Origin: Peltaster fructicola | Taxonomy: Eukaryota; Ascomycota; Dothideomycetes | Direction of reading: 5' to 3' | NCBI GenBank assembly: GCA_001592805.2 | Contig: CP051143.1 | Coordinates: 1,984,001 to 2,048,000 of the forward strand | Length of the DNA: 64,000 nucleotides | Shown here: positions 1-8,723 of the stretch, one piece after another | Layout: each line of letters starts with the position of its first letter | How positions within the stretch are numbered: the stretch's first letter is position 1 | Position numbers and translations under genes: made by a program | Notes under the pieces: generated by a model | Database searches by the model: none | Seen by the model: the letters and a program-made list of their open reading frames with translations, nothing else | Told to the model about the DNA's origin: nothing

Positions 1-865
1 TTCAATCAGTCGACTGCCAAATTGTCGGAACATGGATCGCGCTGTGACGATAGCGATCTGGCGTGAGCGGTAAGAGTATGGCAAGATCTCTTGATGAATC
101 AGGTTGTCTTTTTCTTCCTGGTTTGCGATGATCTTGTACAGCGAACGGTTCTTGTTGAACAGCAGATAGGAGTCTCGGTAGCCTAACACTCTGGCGCACT
201 CAGTCGCAAGCATGAAGAGCTTCTCGCCACGCTTGGGAACCTGGAATGTGCGACACTTGTATTTGCGGTTGTCCATGGGGTAGCCATCTTTTGACACCTT
301 CGTCTCGCCATCTTGATCGACCTCGCGATAGATGTATTCATCGCGCTCGTCGTTGAGCTGGTCTGTAGTGTGGTCTCGCACGGTCGGTAGTGCCTTCACA
401 ACGGCGGGCTTTGTTGCAGATCCAGGTGTGCGTTGTGGTGAGGATTGATTCGGAGAGGATTGCGACAGCGACTCAGGCTTGATCTGAGGCGTCTGCACCG
501 GAGCCAACATGTGTTGCGAACGTGACGTAAAGTCGTTGTCGTACGGTTTGCTGCGTTTGTTCGATTTGAGGTCTTCTGCGACAAAAATGTCAGCGTCATC
601 GCGTATACGCGACAAGAATGAGTAGCGCGCACCGTCTATTGTGAGCAGACCATGCGCATCGGCGTCATCAGATCTTCCTCGCTTGATGCCTCGAGGACTC
701 GCTTGAGTGAGTAGGCTGGGTGCGATCGTGTTTGCTGCTGTTATTGAGGAGTCAGCTTTAGCGCGCGTGAGATGACGGAGATCGCGCCAAGTGACGACGC
801 TGAGGGCGGTGATGCTTACAGTTCGCATTCAGAGCAGCCGGGTTGATTGTGCCAGACTCGTCCAT
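1..865 (-). CDS. RSC7: RSC7/Npl6-type chromatin-remodelling complex subunit (3' end beyond window)
   Basis: Subunit of the RSC/SWI-SNF ATP-dependent nucleosome remodelling complexes, nuclear. The conserved Rsc7/Swp82 block is plain: KRGEKLFMLATECARVLGYR, then DSYLLFNKNRSLYKIIA and LPYSYRSRQIAIVTARSMF, coded between about 245 and 20. I see two exons. Exon 1 (865-820) starts at an ATG reading MDESGTINPAALNAN. It is joined by an 82-bp intron (819-738, gtaagc...aacag) to exon 2 (737-1), which begins SANTIAPSLLTQASPRGIKR. A second ATG at 828 lies at the exon 1/intron junction and would force translation through the intron; I prefer the spliced model. A Ser/Pro/Gln-rich linker (QSSPNQSSPQRTPGS) precedes the conserved domain. 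The frame is open to base 1, so the C-terminus is missing from the window. Family is confident; the first exon is inferred. Confidence 0.88.
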
Positions 866-1017
866 AGCAGAGGTCAACAATGAGGTGAAAGCTATGGTAT
901 TCGCATGTAGCGCAGCCAGCATCACATCCCGGTACGCGGCATGTGGGTATGCGTAGAAGGTGCTGAGTTAGGTTGTAGCTGATTGTAGGACCACGCGGTT
1001 CAGGCAGCCGTTGCGCG

Positions 1018-1042
1018 GTGTGTGTGAGCGTGTGTGTGTGTG
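1018..1042. repeat. Interrupted GT microsatellite
   Basis: About 25 bp of GT dinucleotides interrupted once by an AGC step, lying upstream of RSC7. A simple-sequence repeat with no evident function. Confidence 0.8.
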
Positions 1043-4040
1043 CCTTGCGTGTCTGGTGGCGCAGTGTTAATTTGATGCTGTTGAGGCTGACCAGCGCGAT
1101 AAGTGATGCAATGATGTTGATGTTATCAATGCTGGGTTTCGGCGGCAGTGGTCGGGAATGTTGTCGCGGAGAGATGCTAAAGCGAGAATAGCAGCACTTC
1201 TGCGCAGCAGTGAGATTGACAAGGAAACAAGGGCGGCGGGCGCACGCGGAGACCAGTGAGGATTGCTGTTGTGCAGCGTAGATCCTTCGATTACACAGCC
1301 AGAGAAAAGGAGGATAAGGGAAGTGTGTTGCAGGTAAAGAGTGCCACTAAGAGGCAACTCGCAGGGAGATCTGGGATCTGTGGTTGTCCGAGAGTTGTAA
1401 AACTAATCCTGCTGCTGCAAGGTGGTGCGGTTCCCGTCGAGAAGGGAGGGGGCTTGCTGCAGTAGTGATAGTTGCAGTAACAAGTAGGTGAATGATGCGG
1501 ATTCGATGCTGCGATGAATGAGGAGCGCGGCCGAGTAGTGCGAATGCTTTGGATGCAGCGTGGCGTTGCCGCCTCTGCAGATGACGAAATCAAGATGTTA
1601 TTAGCCTGATGAGCTTCTTCTACTTTGACTTCGAGGTGTGATGTAGATCCCTTAGAGGCGAGTGGATGCTTCGATTGGTCGAGGAGCTCGTGAACGATGA
1701 AAGAGCGAACCACGGAGGGCTTGTGGACGTTTTGCTTTCTGTCTTCCTTCTCAGCGGCTGCCTGCCGGTGATGGAGGTGGCGTCACCTCTCCAAGTCGTG
1801 CTGACGCCTGAAGGATCAGATGACCCTTGTTTACCGAACGACTCGAAAAGTGAATCTGGCTGGGGAGGAAGACAAGATACAAAGCAAGGGATGACTCAGC
1901 GATAAGCCCATGAACGAGGCCGCGCGAGATCTCGTTGTCTTTCAAAGGATTTCGGGCAAAGCAAGGCCTCGCGTAGGAATGAGCACAAGGCTGTGGTTGT
2001 CTCTCTCTCGCTGTCTCTATATGTGTATCGCTACCCACTTGAGAGCTCCCAGTGGCGGTAGCAGAAGCAGCAACAGTTCGTCGATGATAGACACTCAAGA
2101 GAAGCAAAGGCCGACGCCCCACTGAATGAACAACCCCTGCCTGCCTATTTGATCTCTATCGCTGCTGAAGTGACCGAGCGATACACAATCTTGGTCAAGC
2201 AAGCTCACAAACTTCCGGCTGCTTCCATCATTGCACAGAGGCGGCCTGCATCGAAGCGAGCCGGTCCCGAATCGCTTGATACTTGTCATCAGTATGCAGT
2301 GATTGAGGCTGTGATAGGCGGAGGAGATAGCTGCGCGAATGGGCCCCATGCATCGATGACTCGCAGATCTCGACTTCTTGCTGTGCCCATTCGTCGCTGG
2401 GTGTGCTTCTAATCTTGGTCGTCCATTCCTCGGTTCTCGTCGATGGTCATATGTGGCTTGGAACAATATAATCCCAAGCGGCGATCCGTTCAGCGATCCG
2501 TCTCGTGTGACTCGTTTTCCCAGCTGTCTTGCACGTCGCCTACCGCATTGTGTCGAGGTATCTCCCACGATCAGAGGTAGTGTCTCCTGATCCAAGAATC
2601 CCAGCCTGTCGTATTGCTGAGGCTCAGCTGATCACCATAGGTATCCCAAGAAAAGAGGGAAAGCATTGCCGTGTAGCCGCCGTCGTTGTCTCCCCAATGT
2701 CGCCGCCAAGACGGGAATGGGAGAAGGAGATGAGACAGAAGGAAGATCGTGCTCTCTCACACTCACGCTTCTCCGAATATTCCAGAGGCCCATCGTGCAT
2801 GAATCGTCTTCACCGCTGCCCACAGCTCTTGCGGACCCAGGACAATGTCGACACTAGTAGATCAGTCAAGCAAGTGTACCGACACTGCTTCCATTCCGTC
2901 GTGATGGTAGCCAGTGATCCTCGCATGGCGACGTTCGTGCGACTTACGGTCTAATCTTGCCACTGGTGGGACCCGTATGCTCTCCTTCTCGGACTTCGTC
3001 AGCATCTCGTCAATGTACGATCCTGCACCTAGCCGTGAAGACAAGGGCGGCCTGCTACCTGGTGCGACGATGGCGTTGTCCGACGGATCACTCTGAGGCT
3101 GAGGAGCTCCGACGTGTTTGCTCTGGCGCGTAGCCGGGAGCTCAATCGCCTAGTGACTAGGAGAGCTTGGTGCTCGATCATGTTGTACGACTTCTGACTT
3201 AGTCTTTCATCGAGCTGGTCGACTTTGTCTCACCCTTGTCGAACGTCGGGTTGGAGTGGCAGCGTGGTAACCAGTCAGCATCACTAGCTGTGATTCCAGC
3301 CGTATGGTCACCTTGTCAGTCTTAGAGGACACAGGGATATGGGATCATCTTGAAAGGAAAGAATGTCGAACCATTCGTTGCACATCACACCTGGCCCAAG
3401 CTTCACGGCCATGGCGGGAAACGACATCGCTTCTCATCATCGGTAGACCGCTCTCATTCTTTGGGAAAACACATCGTACGCACCGTTCGAACGGGCGACT
3501 CGAGCTACCGTGTACTAGCATCGGCAGTCGTCGTCAACATGCCATTCTGGTAGCTTAGCGACAAACAACTCATGCTGACTGTATCTTCAGGTCTCGCCTA
3601 TTGACACACCGACGATGAGCCAGATATGTACCTCATCATCATGACCTTGCGTTGACAAAACTCCAGAAGCTGAACCATAGGCACAACCTACCCTTGCCGC
3701 ATTGTAGCACATGAGACGCCATAGCACAAATCACTAACACTAGTTCTCTCCTCAAGGCCAAAGAAGAGTAAGCAGTGACACGCAGTGAGGCACCCAGAGA
3801 TACACCGAGACGCCGTACTTGTGGCCGCTTTGAGCTCTTCAGCCATTGGATTTGTAGCTGTTCTGCTTTTGCAAGCTTATCCGAGCACATACTAGGTCTC
3901 GAGTATTGCAATGCCCACAAACTGATGCATGGAGGCGAGCATATCAGCAGGCCTAAGAGGCTTCATAACAGGGCTCATCGAGATCTGTCACTGCGATCAT
4001 CAATGGTGTAGTGTGTCATCTGTGGTATGGGCGCCAGAGA

Positions 4041-4390
4041 GGCTTGCTGATCAGCTGTTGGTTGTTTCTATTCGCAGTTGCGAGACGACATCGAGTCCAA
4101 GTCATGGTCAACCTCGGGACAACACTTGAGAGCCAAAAAGGCTTGCTGATCAGCCATTCGTTGTTCCCAGTCACATTTCCGAGGCGACACCGTCTTCAAG
4201 TCATAGTCAATCCCGGGACGACACTTGAGAATCAAAAAGGCTTGCTGACAGCCATCGATTGTTCCCAGTCACTGCCCTGAGACGACACAGTCTACAGATC
4301 ATGGCCACTTCAGAGACGAGACCATCCCCAAGTCATGCTCAGTGCTAGTTCTGGAATGACACCGTCTTCAAGTCATTCTCAATTATGTAC
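4041..4390. repeat. Degenerate 99-bp tandem repeat, about 3.5 copies
   Basis: The word GGCTTGCTGA recurs at 4041, 4140 and 4239, spaced exactly 99 bp. Units share the blocks GTTCCCAGTCAC, GAGACGACA, TCTTCAAGTCAT and GACAACACTTGAGA with point differences. A decayed fourth unit follows, with GACACCGTCTTCAAGTCAT near 4352-4373. Units 1-2 can be read through on the plus strand because 99 is a multiple of 3, giving a 33-residue repeat (RRHRLQVIVNPGTTLE type) in the frame 4011-4280. There is no other sign that this is a protein. It sits about 260 bp beyond the 3' end of the MFS gene. Confidence 0.85.
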
Positions 4391-4651
4391 AGACTCGCTT
4401 GCTTCCCATGTACGCGAAACGCCGGCTGCGTAAGAGCTTGCGAAGTATGGAGTAGCATGGCACGTGTGAACCTGACAGCTGCAACGAGGGCACATCTCGA
4501 TGCTCGTCGGAGTTGAATAGCTCTCGGCCTCTCGGTGCTGTCGACATGGGTATCAACTGTTTAACAGAGACCAGGACCCAATGAAGGACTCGTGATCGAG
4601 GCATTGACAATCTATCTATACTTTAACCTCTACCATTTGTAAAACTACACA

Positions 4652-6370
4652 TTATTCGATCTTGTTGTAGGCGCCGTGCGCTCGGATCCTCGCACCATAG
4701 ATGAAGAAGACATAAGGCACCGGTAGTAGGGCTGCTGCGATGAAGCCATAGACTGAAAGACCCCACCCTACACCGATGCCATAGAGCTGATAAGTGAGAA
4801 ACAGTGGAAACGAGCCTGCTAGAACGCTTCTCACGAAAGTGTTGGCTGCTATGGCTGATGCTGATTTCTGTGAAGTGTCAGTAGTGGTCAAGCTCCACTA
4901 CAAGATACATACACTCAGGAAGGTGTCGATCAAGTAGTTCAATGCGCCCTGGAAGATGGTGAAGAAGCCAGTACCGATAAGGATGATAGCTATGCATGGA
5001 GCGACCCAGAAGACTCGATACTCAGCAGTCCAAGCCAACATAAAGATGCCTGCAGTGAGGAGAGGACTGCCGAACATCATAGGGTAGAGTCGAGCTTCAG
5101 GTACGGCTTGGCCACCGTTCTCTTGCATCTTGCGTGCATATCTGTTCTGGTTGGTAGCATTGATAGCGCAGCCGCCGAAGATACCGATGAGCTCAGCGAG
5201 GAACGGTAGCGAGGCCTGCACTGGTGTCCAGCCATAATAGTCCTCGAAGATGATAGGAAAGGCACCCAAGCAAGCGTAAATCAGGCCGTAACAGAACGAA
5301 GCATAGAAGATCATCAGTGCGCCAATGGGTGTGCACAAGATCTTGATTGGCCTGACAAGGTACTTGTGACCCAGCTCGCTGATGGACACATCCCATTCTT
5401 CCATCTCTGAATGCAACGCCCAGTTTCCAGACTCAATTCGGAGGCGTTTAGCTTTGTAGGTGAGAAGCGTGGCAGGGTAGGTCTCCTCAATAAAGATAAC
5501 GCCGAGCAGTACCATGGACATCTGCATTATGCCTGTGAGGTACTGCGTCCAGCGCCAGCCAAGGTATGATTCTGTCATGGCGCTACCAATGAGTGGTCCA
5601 ACCGTAGGTCCTCCGACAACTGCGATACTGTATCCGATCAACGCCAAGCCACGAGACTTTGGTGCCCAGATGTCGCCGAGGACACCGCCCGTATTGGTGA
5701 CTGGAGCGGATCCGAAGAAGCCCATGAAGAAACGACAGATCATTAGTGTCTGGATGTCCTTCGCCACAGCTCCACCGAATGTGAAGCATGCGCTTACGAA
5801 GACTGGCAGCAGCACACACCACTTGCGCCCATAGACTTCAGAGGCCGGCGCAAAGATGAGTGGTCCAAGACCGAGACCAAAAAGCAGCAAGGCTATACCA
5901 AGAGTTGCCACTTCAGCGCTGACACTGAATTCCTCAGCAACAGAGCCGACAGCTGCAGAGAACACAGCACTAGCAAAGGATGTGGTCATGGCGAGGAAGC
6001 CATAGAGGAGTGTGATGACGGCCTTTCTCCTGAAAGGCCAGTTGAGCGGTCGATATGGATCGTCAGGACCATCAAAATGCACAAGCACATCAGTGCTTGT
6101 CTTCTCTTGCGTCAACGGATGTTGAAAGGTGGTAGTTCTTCTCGTCAACTTCGAGATACTCCTGTCGATCGTCTGCATGCGTGAGAGGGTACGATCGGGC
6201 ACTTCTCGAATTGCACTTCGCGATGTGCTCATGCGTCGTAGACTCCTTGGTCCTTCTGCGTGGTGCCATGAGAAGACAGAGCTGGAGTCATCACTGTCTA
6301 TGGCTTCCTCCTTCTCCTCTTGGCGGGAGGCACCTCGTTCGAGATCCATATTGTGTATGTCGTCAGGCAT
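4652..6370 (-). CDS. MFS transporter, DHA1 (12-TM drug:H+ antiporter) family
   Basis: Proton-coupled exporter of the plasma membrane; drugs, toxins or polyamines are the usual substrates of the family, and none can be assigned here. Two exons: 6370-4913 and 4867-4652, with a 45-bp intron (gtatgt...cacag) joining DTFLS to KSASAIAANTF, which is the expected family sequence. About 557 aa: an N-terminal hydrophilic tail of about 130 residues rich in Ser/Arg/Glu, the DDPYRPLNWP entry motif, twelve hydrophobic segments, the loop 2-3 signature SEVYGRKW, and the antiporter motif C-like GYSIAVVGGPTVGPLIG. The ATG at 6370 (MPDDIHNMDLE) is chosen because the in-frame extension to 6670 has no family resemblance. 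The last TM pair follows the intron and the protein ends in IRAHGAYNKIE. Confidence 0.92.
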
Positions 6371-6990
6371 TGAGGTCTTGTGCCGGTAACTTGTGGTCAG
6401 CGTGTGCAACAGATTGCTATCCAGCGCGCATATATAGCAGCCATGTGCTCGGCCACACGCGTTGAGCTGAGGCGATAGTGCCGAAGCTCGTAAGTTAGAT
6501 GTAGCGACATCGCATCTTACCTGTCTAATGTAAGGATTAGGTGTCGCCGAGTTATCCGAGAAGTCATCAAGAGGCCGACCGAATATCGACGCTACGTGAT
6601 TGGTTGAAGCCGTGGTGAGATCATTCCGACTTCCGCTTGTAAGTTGCCTGGCACTCGCAGCCTGCATCAACTACTACAGCTACAGCCACAGCCACGGTTG
6701 CAGGGCTATCAACCACTTCGACAGTCACGCTGCCAGTGGTCATAATCACAGACAACCCACTCGCTTTGCCAAGCACAGTCACAGTCACAACAACGACGAC
6801 AAGCCGTCGATCAAAGTTGCTATGTCAACAATTCGCGGTACAGCAGAGTGAGACGGCATTTATCTTGCAGCTACATAAAGGCGGCGAAGACCAACATGGT
6901 ATCGTCACTTGCAAGCATAGAAAGTAGCACATATGTGTATGCTGTTCCTTCGCCTTGATACGGAACACAATCGTCTCCAGATTACCCAAT
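6371..6990. other. Divergent intergenic region, MFS gene / kinase-like gene
   Basis: 620 bp shared upstream region of two divergently transcribed genes. Between about 6655 and 6830 it is rich in ACA/ACT/ACG triplets, giving a plus-strand Thr/Ser-rich frame without a usable start and preceded by a stop. I see no gene in it. Confidence 0.5.
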
Positions 6991-8004
6991 ATGTCAAGCG
7001 TTGAGAACGGCGACATCCTTCCTTACTCCTCCATCAGCCTGTCCGCTACCCAAGATGGCGCAGATCTCGTGGTCATGTGTTATGGAACACGCCTCTGCAT
7101 CAGACTGTCGCCAAAGAACATCAGTCTCGATGACGAAGTACGAAGGCAGTACGAAGACTTCGTAGACGCCTTGGACGACCAGCCTGAGGTCATGCAGGAA
7201 CTCGAGGACTGGTTGATAAAGCCTTGCATTCCACATATCAAACATCTCAAGTCGCCTTCACATTGGACAAAGCAATCGTCCGTACAAGAATACTTCAACC
7301 CTCCAACTCTCATCTTCGATCTAAAGGTCGTTAGTGGCCACTTACAAGCGGTGAGCGCTCCTACAAATCCTCGCACTCTTGATGCTCTTAGACCCAAGAT
7401 TGCTGTACAAGATGAAGTTGTGTCGAGGGCTATACAACAGGGTGTTCTCACCGTATCTGCCCCTGATCTGATCATTCAGCGAGACGAAGAGCTATCGGAT
7501 TGGGAATATTACAACTTTCCGAAACTGGTAACTCAAGCAGGTCAGCTTTTCTACTTGAAGGTGATCAGCGATAGCGGATCATTCAGGCGCGAGCTGGATA
7601 TCCTGCTGCGAACGAAGAGCGCGAGTAATAGTCTGTACATCACAAAGCTCGTTGCTTTGGTGCAGTGGCCAGGCGAGGCACTGATCGCAGGATTTCTACT
7701 GGAACATATTCCGAAGGCCAAAACACTGGACTGGGCGGAAGAAGGCTCGACACAAAAACAACGAGCACGGTGGATGGCCGAGCTGCGGCATACTGTTGGT
7801 GAGCTGCACAAGCTAGATGTCGTATGGGAGGATGTCAAGCCAGAGAATGTTATGATCGATGCAGAGGACCATGCGTGGGTAATCGATTTCGGTGGGGGAC
7901 ACTCAGCACACTGGGTTGAACCCAGCCTGTATGGTACCGCCGAGGGCGATCTGTCTGGGCTGAGATCGATAGCAGAGCATCTTGGCGTTCAGTGGATGCA
8001 ATGA
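6991..8004 (+). CDS. Protein kinase-like protein of fungal lineage
   Basis: 337-aa single-exon protein, probably an active or recently active eukaryotic-type kinase. All key positions are present: the beta3 lysine in LFYLKVISD (with RRELDILL as the alphaC glutamate), the catalytic loop WEDVKPENVMID (HRD replaced by WED at 279-281, Asp281 and Asn286 kept), and the metal-binding DFG as VIDFGGG (299-301). The N-terminal 150 residues match the layout of fungal-expanded kinase-like genes in which a poorly conserved segment (QEYFNPPTLIFDLKVVSG) precedes the lobe. The C-terminal lobe is short and ends soon after DFG, as is common for this group. The ATG at 6991 is the first in frame. Substrate unknown. 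It lies next to the NACHT/HET pair, which may or may not be meaningful. Confidence 0.75.
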   Translation: MSSVENGDILPYSSISLSATQDGADLVVMCYGTRLCIRLSPKNISLDDEVRRQYEDFVDALDDQPEVMQELEDWLIKPCIPHIKHLKSPSHWTKQSSVQEYFNPPTLIFDLKVVSGHLQAVSAPTNPRTLDALRPKIAVQDEVVSRAIQQGVLTVSAPDLIIQRDEELSDWEYYNFPKLVTQAGQLFYLKVISDSGSFRRELDILLRTKSASNSLYITKLVALVQWPGEALIAGFLLEHIPKAKTLDWAEEGSTQKQRARWMAELRHTVGELHKLDVVWEDVKPENVMIDAEDHAWVIDFGGGHSAHWVEPSLYGTAEGDLSGLRSIAEHLGVQWMQ

Positions 8005-8723
8005 TGTGTCAAACGAAAGCATGCTGCTGGCAGAGCTCGGAGGTAGCCATTGCCCAGACTATATACGTCAAGCCTTTCTCGATACCATTCTCTCCAGCGA
8101 TCTATAGCAGTGTAACATACAACTTCATCAGCCATTTTGCCGATGCGCAAGCTCATGTGATGCTTCTTTGTCAGGCTGCTTCGGACGGCTTGTTGGTGTC
8201 AGTGTGCCTGACTGCTTGCAAAGTATGAGACCACCTTGGCGTTGCATCAGGCTGATCATGTTTGTCACGGCTGTAGGCACTGGCAGTCCCTGCAATGCCT
8301 CATCTATAAGTGCATCGACCTCTGTCCTTCAGTTCGGCCACAACTGTTGCCTATCCTGGCTGCACAGGCAGTGTTAGGCCGCTTTATGTTGTAAGACTGC
8401 TTGGCAGACATAGTAGACCGATATATCTGATCAGTTAGCTACAGAATGGCTAGCCGGTTATCCTGCTTCTTGATGGTGGTCAATGGACTCCTGATGCCCA
8501 CCCACCGATCGTTCGGCGCAACAGATAGCGAATGTGGCGCAGACTCAACAATCAGTGCGTGTTCGAAGTCATCCTGAGCGATGTATCTCATGTCAGCAAT
8601 ACATCAGCCACGACTTTGTCCTAACACCTAGCAGAGACTGCAAATCAAGCACAAGTAGACGAGGGATAGTTTCCTTTCTAGGACTCCACTATGCAACAAA
8701 GTCGCTGCACCCACATGAGCAGC
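8005..8723. other. Convergent intergenic region
   Basis: 719 bp between the 3' ends of the kinase-like and NACHT genes. No coding or RNA feature recognised. Confidence 0.5.

Larger units (their letters stand above)
866..4651. other. Gene-poor interval of about 3.8 kb between RSC7 and the MFS gene
   Basis: No protein I can recognise and no open frame with coding character on either strand. The longest frames (2095-2595 minus, 2529-2954 plus, 1291-1713 minus) read as arginine/serine/cysteine-rich noise. It holds a GT microsatellite near 1.02 kb, pyrimidine-rich tracts near 2.0 kb and a 99-bp tandem repeat at 4.04-4.39 kb, listed separately. The part next to 865 must contain the RSC7 promoter and leader. 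A long non-coding transcript cannot be excluded. Confidence 0.6.

Noticed and set aside
2095-2954. Long frames of 141-166 aa on both strands in the gene-poor interval
   Set aside because: Arg/Ser/Cys-rich, no family signal, no good ATG or intron pattern; consistent with chance frames at about 50% GC.
6655-6830. Thr/Ser-rich plus-strand frame (TATATATVAGLSTTSTVTL, STVTVTTTTTS) resembling a GPI-protein stalk
   Set aside because: Preceded in frame by a stop, no ATG or signal peptide, and the only possible acceptor would give a 24-bp intron.
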